A stretch of DNA of 8,381 nucleotides from UBA2128 sp964534955 (lineage in GTDB: Bacteria > Fidelibacterota > Marinisomatia > Marinisomatales > UBA2128). Below are positions 1-6,096 of the stretch, piece after piece. The notes beneath the pieces were generated by a model that was given only the letters and a program-made list of their open reading frames with translations, did no database searches and was not told the DNA's origin. The translations under genes and the position numbers were made by a program. Location of the stretch: the NCBI GenBank assembly GCA_964534955.1, contig CAZHRR010000113.1, positions 1-8,381 on the forward strand, in the 5' to 3' direction. Positions within the stretch are counted from its first letter, which is position 1; each line of letters begins with the position of its first letter.

Positions 1-1152
1 AGGGTTCCAATTTCTGGGTGATGTTGTAAAAACCTCATTTCCGGGTGCTGTTACATCAATGAAGGAACCCCAATTCTGGAACCAGGCATACTTAAGTGAA
101 TCTCCATCATTAACTTTTTCTAATACCCCGACAGCAACTACAAAACTATCATAAGCTGCCGGGTAAGCTATGTATGGTCTGGGGTGTTGATTATTACCCA
201 TAGAAGCCGTAATAACAGCACCTAAGTTAAACGCGTTTCGAATAGCATCTTCGAGGTATGGCAGGTCGGGATCAGAAGAGAGTGTATGCCAGCTATTATT
301 GATGACATGGGCTCCCGCCACCCAAGCAGAAGAATCAATATCCTGCGCTTTTCCTATTGTACCGCTGCCTATTCGTGGCACAATTTTTCCGTTCCAAGCC
401 ACCCCGGCAATTCCGGTATCATTGTTGGTGACAGCAGCAGCAAGACCTGCGACGTAAGTTCCATGCCGTCCGCCGGGTGATGTTGTATCAAACCCAATTT
501 CCGATCCAGCCCCGTACCAGATATGACCTTGCAAGTCTTCGTGGTCGTCCCTTACGCCTTTCTCGATAAAGGCGATCTTTATGTCATCACCCTTGGATAA
601 ATCCCAGGCAGGCATGGCGTTTATGTCGAACTTTGGATTAACAGTATTCTCAAGGTGCCATTGCAAGTTGAAGAGGGTATCGTTGGGTACCTCATCCAAA
701 ATAGTACGGTAGTCGGGTGTGGCAGATTTAACCACAGGTAACGCTCGGAACAAAGAAACGGCGTTCTGCACGGGGACCTGAGTATCAAACTTCACAGTAA
801 AGTACTGGGAGAGATCCTTGATCTGTACCAATTGACCCGTGATTGGAGAAATTACCTCTGTTCGACCTGGAACAGCGGAAGGAAAAAGCTTCTCAATCTG
901 CACAGTCCCAATCGAATTCATGGTTTCCAGAACGGCAGGCACTGACACCGTAGAAGAGTCTGGAGCGACCTTCAAAACACCACCGGGCAGTGATATGACC
1001 TCCGGATGAAATTCAACAACTAAACTGCCAGGGATAACACCTCCTTCGCCGTAGCCTGTACTATCTTGGGCATAGCTTGTACCACTGTTTAGTGCAAAGA
1101 GCAAGACAATGAATGTTACCACATTGATAATTGCTTTCCCCTTTTCGTTCAT
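1..1152 (-). CDS. Secreted S8 (subtilisin-like) serine protease homologue, 3' end outside window
   Basis: The frame is open from an ATG at 1152 to the left edge, giving 384 residues without a stop, so the C-terminus is missing. Residues 1-28 form a signal peptide (MNEKGK, then a hydrophobic core, cleavage likely after SYA). Residues about 30-165 look like an N-terminal prodomain or linker. The peptidase fold starts near residue 185. The His box is intact (HGTYVAG, His230) and the oxyanion Asn is present (ASMGNN, Asn320). The Asp box, normally D-[ST]-G, reads IAFIEKGV, so Glu197 stands where the catalytic Asp is expected. The nucleophile Ser (GTSMA box) lies beyond the window. In the family these proteins cleave peptide bonds outside the cell; with Glu197 the activity is uncertain. 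It is the last visible gene of a three-gene minus-strand set, 31 bp after the propeller gene, and a C-terminal T9SS sorting domain would be expected beyond the edge. The family call is firm, activity is not. Confidence 0.9.
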   Translation of the reverse strand, partial: MNEKGKAIINVVTFIVLLFALNSGTSYAQDSTGYGEGGVIPGSLVVEFHPEVISLPGGVLKVAPDSSTVSVPAVLETMNSIGTVQIEKLFPSAVPGRTEVISPITGQLVQIKDLSQYFTVKFDTQVPVQNAVSLFRALPVVKSATPDYRTILDEVPNDTLFNLQWHLENTVNPKFDINAMPAWDLSKGDDIKIAFIEKGVRDDHEDLQGHIWYGAGSEIGFDTTSPGGRHGTYVAGLAAAVTNNDTGIAGVAWNGKIVPRIGSGTIGKAQDIDSSAWVAGAHVINNSWHTLSSDPDLPYLEDAIRNAFNLGAVITASMGNNQHPRPYIAYPAAYDSFVVAVGVLEKVNDGDSLKYAWFQNWGSFIDVTAPGNEVFTTSPRNWNP

Positions 1153-1158
1153 GATTGT

Positions 1159-1165
1159 CCTCCTT
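1159..1165 (-). promoter_or_regulatory. Strong ribosome binding site of the S8 protease homologue gene
   Basis: On the minus strand this reads AAGGAGG, six bases before the ATG at 1152. It fixes that start and shows that this organism uses canonical Shine-Dalgarno pairing, unlike many Bacteroidetes. The strong site inside the 31-bp gap allows independent translation of the third gene in the operon. Confidence 0.8.
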
Positions 1166-1183
1166 GTTTCTTTCTTATCGTTA

Positions 1184-3364
1184 TTATCTTAACAGCAACA
1201 TTTTTTTTGTTTCAACGAAGTCATCGGTGATCAATTTGTAGATGTAGATGCCGCTGGACACGTTCTTACCTGATTCATTCCTGCCGTCCCAGAATATCCC
1301 ATAGGAACCTAACAACTGGGTTTTATCTACCAGAACATCAATCTCCTCCCCAAGAATATTGTAGACACCAATTCGAACGTGCGTAGTTTTTGGTAATTCG
1401 TATTGAATATTAGTTACTGAATTAAACGGATTGGGATAATTCTGGCTTAACGCGAATGTTTCTCTAGTAAATACTATATGTCGATTGTCTATTACTTCCA
1501 TAGGTGAACCACCGGTTGTAGTCTTTAGAAGTGCTCCCCCACCTGCTACCCAGCCAGTGTCACTATTAAGAAAAAATATTTCATCAAGATCTCGTGTGGT
1601 AGTTGGTTCATAACTCCATGTATCGCCTCCATTAGTTGTCTTTAGGAAAATGCCATTGTCACCAACAGACCAGCCATTGTTAGAATCGACAAACCAAACA
1701 GCCTTCAACCAACTATTTGTACCGCTTACTTGCTGTGTCCAAGTATTTGCGCCATCAGTTGTCTTGAATATTAGCCCGCCTTGACCTCCACCAATTGCCC
1801 ATCCTATGCTGTAATTGACAAAAAAGACATCATAAACAGTACCATATACATCCAAAGCTTGCTCCCACGTGTAACCGCCGTTTATAGTCTTGAGTACAAT
1901 ATTATCACCTCCTACATAACCAATATTTGAATCAATGAAAAAAACCGAAAAAAGATTATTGAATGGATCATCTTCGATGCCGCTTTCTTGCTGAACCCAA
2001 TAGATGCCCGAATCGGTTGTTTTGTAGATCTTACCTCCCCAACTAACAAACCAACCAGTCGAATCATCAGAAAAATAAACTGACGTACAAATATCGGGGA
2101 AAGATGTGGTTTCCCAACTATTTGCTCCGTCAACTGTCCTAAAAACCACTCCATGCACTCCATCGATAAAACTATGGCCCGGCATGAATCCTAGCAGTTC
2201 ATTAACAAAGTAAATGTCTGAAAATCTTATGTCAATGAATTCTGATAGTTTTTCCCAATTCGTGCCGCCATCGGTGGTTCTAAGAACCCTTCCACGTGTT
2301 GGAGCTAATCCTGATCCAGTTGCATATCCTAGATTTGCGTCGAGAAAATAAATTTCTCCGCCTACACCAGCCCCCTTTCTCTGTGCAATCCAATTTTCTC
2401 CACCATCCGTCGTTTTATACATTGATCCTGCAATCCCTACAGTCCATCCCGTATTGCCATCAACAAAGTGTACGGCTGTGCACAAGTCTGCTCTGTCCTG
2501 TCCAATCCAAGTATCCCCGCCATCAGTTGTCTTATAAACGCCCCATTCTCCTGCCACCCAACCCGTATCCCGATCAACAAAGTAGACCGAATACATTTCC
2601 ATTAGATACGGGTCAATTTCAACATTCCAAGTTTCGCCGCCGTCCCTGGTTTCGAGAAACGCCGGTGCAGAACCTACCGTATCCGGGACGACACCACAGA
2701 CCCAACCTACGGAATCGGATGTGAAAAATACCGACTTAAAGAGAGTGATAACTCCAGATTCAAGAGTAATCCACGTTTCTCCACCATCGATCGTTTTGTA
2801 TATTTCTCCCATACCCCCTGCCGCCCAACCGGTATGTTCATTTACAAAATATACTGAAAACAAGGCATCCCCAAACCCAACATCACACTCTGACCAGTTA
2901 AGTCCCCCATCTGTTGTTTTCATTATGGTCCTACCGCTTCCCACAGCCCATCCTATTTCGTTATTGATGAAGAAAACATCATAAAGGTTATAATTGGTTC
3001 CTGTCTCAACAGAATCCCAGGTATTGCCCCCATCCGTGGTCTTCAGCATTCTGCCGTGACCACCACTTGCCCAACCTATATTGTCATTTGCAAAATGTAT
3101 ACCGTATATTCCGTTTATGATCCCGCTCGATGGAAAAATCCATGTTTGGCCCCCATCATTGCTTTTTATTATCGTCCCAAAATTCCCCACGGCAACAACC
3201 GTTGTAGAGTCAAACACCCACACGTCCCATAAATCGTTTCCCTGAGGTAGAGGATTCTGCCAATACCAACCGTTGCCTGTATCAGACAGCAAGACACTAA
3301 ACCATACCAGAAAAAAACAAAGGATGTTTTTATGGTTACTATTCATTGTTAAATGACGTGACAC
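1184..3364 (-). CDS. Secreted double beta-propeller protein (Ycf48/BNR-type repeats) with T9SS C-terminal sorting domain
   Basis: The protein has 726 residues from a GTG start. A hydrophobic segment at residues about 14-27 is a signal peptide. The body is a tandem series of about 41-residue units, each ending in a K-T-x-DGGxxW-like motif, at residues 70, 111, 152, 193, 241, 281, 320, 365, 412, 451, 496, 537 and 578, with a degenerate fourteenth near 617. Each unit also has a FFxxxxxGWxxG strand. This is the pattern of Ycf48/sialidase-type propeller blades, and fourteen units would fit two seven-bladed propellers (inference). Residues about 637-726 are a type IX secretion sorting domain (NYPNPFN core, YNILGEEI, W-DGRN, SSGIYIYKL, ending KKMLLLR), so the protein is probably exported through the outer membrane and cleaved or anchored there. 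The GTG has AGG seven bases upstream and lies 4 bp after the lipoprotein stop; an ATG at residue 7 (3346) is an alternative start without an obvious ribosome site. The substrate or partner is unknown; a protein-binding scaffold is a guess. Confidence 0.88.
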   Translation of the reverse strand: MSRHLTMNSNHKNILCFFLVWFSVLLSDTGNGWYWQNPLPQGNDLWDVWVFDSTTVVAVGNFGTIIKSNDGGQTWIFPSSGIINGIYGIHFANDNIGWASGGHGRMLKTTDGGNTWDSVETGTNYNLYDVFFINNEIGWAVGSGRTIMKTTDGGLNWSECDVGFGDALFSVYFVNEHTGWAAGGMGEIYKTIDGGETWITLESGVITLFKSVFFTSDSVGWVCGVVPDTVGSAPAFLETRDGGETWNVEIDPYLMEMYSVYFVDRDTGWVAGEWGVYKTTDGGDTWIGQDRADLCTAVHFVDGNTGWTVGIAGSMYKTTDGGENWIAQRKGAGVGGEIYFLDANLGYATGSGLAPTRGRVLRTTDGGTNWEKLSEFIDIRFSDIYFVNELLGFMPGHSFIDGVHGVVFRTVDGANSWETTSFPDICTSVYFSDDSTGWFVSWGGKIYKTTDSGIYWVQQESGIEDDPFNNLFSVFFIDSNIGYVGGDNIVLKTINGGYTWEQALDVYGTVYDVFFVNYSIGWAIGGGQGGLIFKTTDGANTWTQQVSGTNSWLKAVWFVDSNNGWSVGDNGIFLKTTNGGDTWSYEPTTTRDLDEIFFLNSDTGWVAGGGALLKTTTGGSPMEVIDNRHIVFTRETFALSQNYPNPFNSVTNIQYELPKTTHVRIGVYNILGEEIDVLVDKTQLLGSYGIFWDGRNESGKNVSSGIYIYKLITDDFVETKKMLLLR

Positions 3365-3368
3365 AATC

Positions 3369-4553
3369 TTACCTGTAACCTCGCACGACCAGAGCCTTTC
3401 CTGATTGATTCTCTAGCCCTACAAACACCAATACGTCTCCCTTCACAGCCAGTGACCATGACAAGGCAGGTGGGTCGTAAAACTGTTCTGTTAGATCGTA
3501 AATCACTTGCCAACTTCCACCATTGAAATGTGTCACCTGCCCAAATGCTGACATGATGAATACATCATTGTAACCGTTGCCCCTTATCCTGCTAAGAAAC
3601 CAGTCATACGCACCCAGATCCTGTTGTTGTGTAAGGTATCCGCCACCATCCATGACAGACTCTTTCCACAGTCCGCCCACGCTGGTAACGTACAGACTAT
3701 CATCATAACTCCACACGGCGTGAACCCGGCTTGACAGCGTGTCCGACAGGACAGGAAAGTATCCTGCAGAAACATATTGCTTGGTCCACTCCTGTCCATT
3801 GAAGAAGAGAAGTACGTTTTCATAGCCATCGGGATGGTCATCATCAATTGTGTTCGTGTAACCTACACACCACACATTGTCTTCATCCAACCCCCAGATA
3901 TCCCGCAATGGCGAATCCGTCCCGCTCTCCATCCGCTCAAAACTCTCCCCGTTGTAGTGGATGATAGTGCCTTCATTACCAACGAAAAATATATTTGATT
4001 GAGATGATGCCCATATCTTCTCTACTGTTTCACTCGTTCCAATATTTCTAAGCCATTCTAACGTTGTCTCATTTCCATCCCAATGATATATGCTCCCTGA
4101 TGCAAACCAAATATTTTCCTCAGAAAATGCCCAGATTCCTCTGGGTTTTACCTCACTTCTTGGCTGATACTGTAAATGTTTGAATGTCCAGTTGCTTCCA
4201 TTCCAAATTGCAGCACCGAAATGTTCTCTCCCTGTACCGTTCCAGCTAGAGTCAGGATCAGGTAATACAATTTCTCCTACCACCCAGACGTTATTCTCAT
4301 CCACAATAGTCACGTCATTCAGATAGCTGCCAAATTCTCCGAGTGTATCGATTTGCCAGAAAAATGCGTGGGAAGTAGAGTCCAATATACACTCCGTAGA
4401 GTCAGGTCCGTCGAGGTGATAGCCTTCCTCACATTCACAAGTGCCGTTAATAATAATCTGGTGAGCTCCGCATTCAAGCTCGTTGTCTGTGGGTTCGGGG
4501 CAGGAGGTGAATAGGAAAATACAGCAGATAAGGCTTATTAATATCCTTGTCAT
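3369..4553 (-). CDS. Putative lipoprotein with EGF-like cysteine motif and beta-propeller-like repeats
   Basis: The protein has 394 residues. It begins MTRILISLICCIFLFTSC, a lipoprotein signal with a slightly atypical lipobox (FTSC) and Cys18 as the likely lipidated residue. Residues 28-55 hold Cys28, Cys39, Cys41 and Cys55 with CECEEGYHL between, which resembles an EGF-like module with four rather than six cysteines. From residue about 78 the chain has repeated strands such as NNVWVVG, ENIWFASG, SNIFFVGNEGTIIHYNG, DNVWCVG and NDVFIMSAFGQVTHFNG. This is the IW-x(5)-DVW-x-VG-x-G-x-I-x-HYNG style of propeller found in many secreted bacterial proteins. There is no T9SS sorting domain, so membrane anchoring by lipid is expected. 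It is the first gene of the minus-strand set, and its stop lies 4 bp before the next start, so co-expression with the 726-residue propeller protein is likely. Function is unknown; a surface binding partner is inference. Confidence 0.8.
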   Translation of the reverse strand: MTRILISLICCIFLFTSCPEPTDNELECGAHQIIINGTCECEEGYHLDGPDSTECILDSTSHAFFWQIDTLGEFGSYLNDVTIVDENNVWVVGEIVLPDPDSSWNGTGREHFGAAIWNGSNWTFKHLQYQPRSEVKPRGIWAFSEENIWFASGSIYHWDGNETTLEWLRNIGTSETVEKIWASSQSNIFFVGNEGTIIHYNGESFERMESGTDSPLRDIWGLDEDNVWCVGYTNTIDDDHPDGYENVLLFFNGQEWTKQYVSAGYFPVLSDTLSSRVHAVWSYDDSLYVTSVGGLWKESVMDGGGYLTQQQDLGAYDWFLSRIRGNGYNDVFIMSAFGQVTHFNGGSWQVIYDLTEQFYDPPALSWSLAVKGDVLVFVGLENQSGKALVVRGYR

Positions 4554-4570
4554 AGAAAACTAATCATCTC

Positions 4571-4576
4571 ATTATA
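4571..4576 (-). promoter_or_regulatory. Possible -10 element of the three-gene secreted-protein operon
   Basis: On the minus strand this is TATAAT, 17 bases before the ATG at 4553. The hexamer 17 bp further upstream (CTATCA) matches TTGACA at only three positions, so the -35 is poor. The surrounding spacer is very AT-rich, where such hexamers occur by chance. A start here would leave a leader of about ten bases. Confidence 0.3.
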
Positions 4577-4685
4577 TCTTTTATCCAACAATCTGATAGC
4601 ATTTTACACAACCACAGCACAAATGTCAAGCATTATTTATATATAGTGTAGAATATTGTTTTCTTTAATAATATAGTAATGATAT

Positions 4686-4925
4686 TTACATTATCACACA
4701 CCAATTTCTATCCCCTCTTCTTGTCTTAGGATTAACTTGTTGTCCTTCTAAAATACTGTTCCATTCATCATAATGCCTCGTTTCTTGTTTGTCTTGCATC
4801 AACAATACTTCCCACCAAAATATTAATCTGTTTTACAACCTTTCTTTTACTGCACTTTGGTACCCAATACAACTAAATTGAGTATGAAGAAAAGACTGTC
4901 TCATCAACTTGATATATTCATGAAA
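4686..4925 (-). other. Coding-like minus-strand frame interrupted by a stop, unrecognised
   Basis: One minus-strand frame stays open from 4925 to 4836, meets a TAA at 4835-4833, and continues open from 4832 to a TAA at 4688-4686. The second part contains an ATG at 4799 that could give a 37-residue peptide starting MQDKQETRHYDEW and including PKTRRGDRNW. The polar, Trp-containing composition looks more like protein than random AT-rich DNA, but I recognise no family. It may be a decayed gene, a small gene, or chance. Confidence 0.2.
4872..4885. repeat. Second, imperfect copy of the toxin-antitoxin operator-like sequence
   Basis: The sequence ACTAAATTGAGTAT differs at a single base from ACTAAATTTAGTAT at 5218-5231, the palindromic site before the antitoxin gene. 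The change weakens the dyad. It sits 346 bp upstream of the other copy with the GyrI-like remnant between them. It could be a second antitoxin binding site or the relic of another promoter of the same type. Confidence 0.4.
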
Positions 4926-5004
4926 CTACAATAATAAGAATGATCAATCTCATCCGCATCCAACGGCCCACTGGAGAAGTCACCGTCATTCTCAACGTTT
5001 CTCC

Positions 5005-5190
5005 TACAGCCGCGGTGCTCCCAACACATCAGAACAATTCCAGCTAGCTACTGAGGCTCTTTACGGTGTTGCCTACTCCCTCAAGTTTGGACTGAAAAAG
5101 AAAGGGATAGGTTCTGTCTACACCGTCATACCGCTGGCAGGTAGTGATGGTGTGTAGAGGCAGACTCACTGAATTGATGGCCGAATGACA
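5005..5190 (+). pseudogene. Decayed internal fragment of a GyrI-like small-molecule-binding protein
   Basis: The frame through 5008-5140 reads SRGAPNTSEQFQ, then ALYGVAYSLKFGLKK, then VYTVIPLAG. From memory this matches the central part of GyrI-like (TipAS/SOUL-type) ligand-binding proteins, where a G-x-G-x-PN-x-SE-x-FQ segment precedes ALY-VAYTLKF-KK and a PLEGLWW segment. Here the LWW segment is lost. The frame ends at a TAG (5155-5157), and only in another frame, after stops at 5142 and 5145, does a WCVEADSLN-like continuation appear. Upstream of 5005 no matching N-terminal half is seen in any frame. Intact family members are about 150-220 residues, so only about 45-60 residues remain. It is surely non-functional if the assignment is right. 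The plus-strand orientation matches the toxin-antitoxin pair that follows. Confidence 0.6.
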
Positions 5191-5215
5191 TTTTCTTTTT
5201 CTTATACTACATAAT
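5185..5215 (+). promoter_or_regulatory. Candidate promoter of the toxin-antitoxin operon
   Basis: ATGACA at 5185-5190 and CATAAT at 5210-5215 each match the sigma-70 hexamers at five of six positions, but the spacer is 19 bp, longer than ideal. The predicted start of transcription near 5222 would fall inside the palindrome at 5217-5230, as expected for an autorepressed promoter. TATACT at 5203-5208 is an alternative -10 with no partner upstream. Confidence 0.35.
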
Positions 5216-5216
5216 G

Positions 5217-5230
5217 TACTAAATTTAGTA
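5217..5230. promoter_or_regulatory. Perfect 14-bp palindrome, probable antitoxin operator
   Basis: TACTAAATTTAGTA equals its own reverse complement and ends 17 bases before the antitoxin start. Phd/YefM antitoxins bind short palindromes over their own promoter, and the toxin modulates this binding (conditional cooperativity). Position and symmetry fit that role. Binding itself is inferred, and AT-rich palindromes can occur by chance. Confidence 0.5.
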
Positions 5231-5238
5231 TCATATAT

Positions 5239-5242
5239 GGAG
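5239..5242 (+). promoter_or_regulatory. Ribosome binding site of the antitoxin gene
   Basis: GGAG lies five bases before the ATG at 5248. It supports that start and gives the antitoxin a good initiation signal, in contrast to the toxin gene, which has none. Confidence 0.6.
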
Positions 5243-5247
5243 CTTTT

Positions 5248-5517
5248 ATGAAAACAATTACTGCCCAAGAAATTAAACGGAGGGGAATTTCGGCTGTAGA
5301 TGAACAACTGAAGGATGGTCCTGTTCACGTCATTAAAAACAATAAACTTCAGTATGTGATCATGGACGAAAACAGCTACGAAGATCTCATTGCTGAACAA
5401 GAGGATTCCTACACTGCAAGATTGAAGCAATCCCTGGCGGACGTGCGCCAGGGCAATGTTCAATCCTTTGACAATATAGAATCATTGCTGGAAGCCATTG
5501 ATTCTGTTGACGAATAA
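5248..5517 (+). CDS. Type II antitoxin, Phd/YefM family
   Basis: The protein has 89 residues, the usual size for the family. Residues 1-48 show the Phd/YefM N-terminal pattern: MKTITAQEIKRRGISAVDEQ, a turn at KDGPVHVIKNNK, the strand LQYVIMD, then NSYEDLI. This part dimerises and binds the operator. Residues about 50-89 are acidic and helical (ARLKQSLADVRQG, DNIESLLEAIDSVDE) and would wrap around and neutralise the toxin. The start at 5248 is supported by GGAG five bases upstream and by the conserved MKTI opening. The stop abuts the toxin start with no base between. Family membership is by motif recognition; a stand-alone regulator role is unlikely given the toxin next door. Confidence 0.85.
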   Translation: MKTITAQEIKRRGISAVDEQLKDGPVHVIKNNKLQYVIMDENSYEDLIAEQEDSYTARLKQSLADVRQGNVQSFDNIESLLEAIDSVDE

Positions 5518-5787
5518 TTGTATAGAATAAAAACTCCGCTTTTATTTTTACAGACGGCAAAGAAATTCTTTAAACGTCATCCGGAATTGAAAAACCCCTT
5601 CGCAGATGTTGTAGAATTATTGCGAAGAGATCCATTATCATCTGCACTAAAGATCCACCCCTTGAGTGGAGACTTGAAAGGACTCCATGTTGTTAGTTTG
5701 ACTTATAAATATCGGATTACTCTTATAATAAAGTTCACAGAAAAAGCTATTATTCTCATTGATATCGGCAGTCATGATGAGGTTTAA
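5518..5787 (+). CDS. Type II toxin, RelE/ParE superfamily (YafQ-like)
   Basis: The protein has 89 residues starting at TTG directly after the antitoxin TAA. It has the compact RelE/ParE layout: helices with FLQTAKKFFKRHPELK (residues 10-25) and VVELLRRDP (31-39), then KIHPLSGDLKGL (45-56), the strand YKYRITLII (63-71), and the closing IDIGSHDEV (81-89). The GSHDEV ending and His47, His86 and Arg66 fit the YafQ-like mRNA-cleaving branch, which acts on mRNA in the ribosomal A site; ParE-like gyrase inhibition is the alternative. The frame contains no ATG at all and the N-terminal motif begins right after TTG, so a non-ATG start is required. No Shine-Dalgarno is visible, so translation probably depends on reinitiation after the antitoxin. 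No frameshift or stop is present, so the pair appears intact. Confidence 0.85.
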   Translation: MYRIKTPLLFLQTAKKFFKRHPELKNPFADVVELLRRDPLSSALKIHPLSGDLKGLHVVSLTYKYRITLIIKFTEKAIILIDIGSHDEV

Positions 5788-5894
5788 TGCCTGTCCAAAA
5801 TAAATGTATAACAAATTGGAAGTATTATATTGAATTTGTATTAAGAAATATCCCAAGAAACAATCTTTATCATAATGTCTATACCCAAATGCCA

Positions 5895-6048
5895 CCCCCT
5901 CTTTTCGTTCTCCCCCATAGAGGGGGAGAAGGTCTTTCTGGACACTCGAATCTCTGATTCTTGTCGCAGACACTTTGGGCAGAACTGTTTGGAGCCATGC
6001 TACCAAGAACTCCTCTTCCCTGGTGGGAGAGGACAAAAGGAGAGGGGG
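5895..6048. repeat. MITE-like or dispersed palindromic repeat with imperfect inverted arms
   Basis: The left arm (5895-5914, CCCCCTCTTTTCGTTCTCCC) and the right arm (6025-6048, beginning GGGAGA and ending AGAGGGGG) are imperfect inverted copies, sharing an 8-bp perfect core (5895-5902 with 6041-6048) plus matching CTTTT/AAAAG and TCTCCC/GGGAGA blocks. Each arm is itself part of a hairpin: TTCTCCCCC-ATAGA-GGGGGAGAA at 5908-5930 (nine perfect pairs) and TCCTCTTCCC-TGGT-GGGAGAGGA at 6011-6033 (one bulged base). The roughly 90 bases between are unrelated. There is no transposase. The structure resembles non-autonomous or REP-like repeats that recur in genomes; only one copy is in this window, so repetition is inferred. 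Confidence 0.5.
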
Positions 6049-6061
6049 ATCTGTTCTCTTC

Positions 6062-6096
6062 CCTGCCCGCCCTCATTCGGGAGCAGGCGGGTCAGG
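6062..6096. repeat. GC-rich hairpin
   Basis: CCTGCCCGCC pairs with GGCGGG-T-CAGG, and an inner CTC/GAG continues the stem around the loop ATTCGG, with a CA bulge and a single T bulge. It is not followed by a T-run in either direction, so it does not look like a standard intrinsic terminator. It may be part of the adjacent repeat element or a separate transcript-end or processing structure ahead of obgE. Confidence 0.5.

Larger units (their letters stand above)
4554..5247. other. AT-rich divergent spacer without an intact gene
   Basis: About 690 bases separate the minus-strand secreted-protein genes from the plus-strand toxin-antitoxin pair. Positions 4554-4690 are very AT-rich and show nothing recognisable. 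Positions 4686-4925 hold a faint minus-strand coding-like frame with a stop inside it. Positions 4872-4885 are an operator-like sequence, 5005-5190 a GyrI-like gene remnant, and 5185-5242 the control region of the toxin-antitoxin pair. No tRNA cloverleaf or other RNA gene was seen. The mix of decayed pieces suggests an accessory junction where genes have been gained and lost. Confidence 0.7.

Noticed and set aside
1912..2984. Open frames of 83-142 residues on both strands inside the propeller gene
   Set aside because: They are out-of-frame shadows created by the repeated propeller codons; the 726-residue frame with signal peptide and sorting domain is the real gene.
1500..3230. CRISPR-like periodic repetition
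   Set aside because: The periodicity is about 120-140 bp, is imperfect at the DNA level, and follows propeller-blade codons; there are no identical short repeats with uniform spacers.
5237..5251. Five-codon frame ATG-GAG-CTT-TTA-TGA overlapping the antitoxin start
   Set aside because: It could be a coupled leader peptide, but its GGAG is also the antitoxin ribosome site and nothing else supports translation of the short frame.
5044..5463. 139-residue open frame on the minus strand
   Set aside because: It runs antisense across the GyrI-like remnant, the operator and most of the antitoxin gene, and has no domain features; the plus-strand antitoxin explains the region better.
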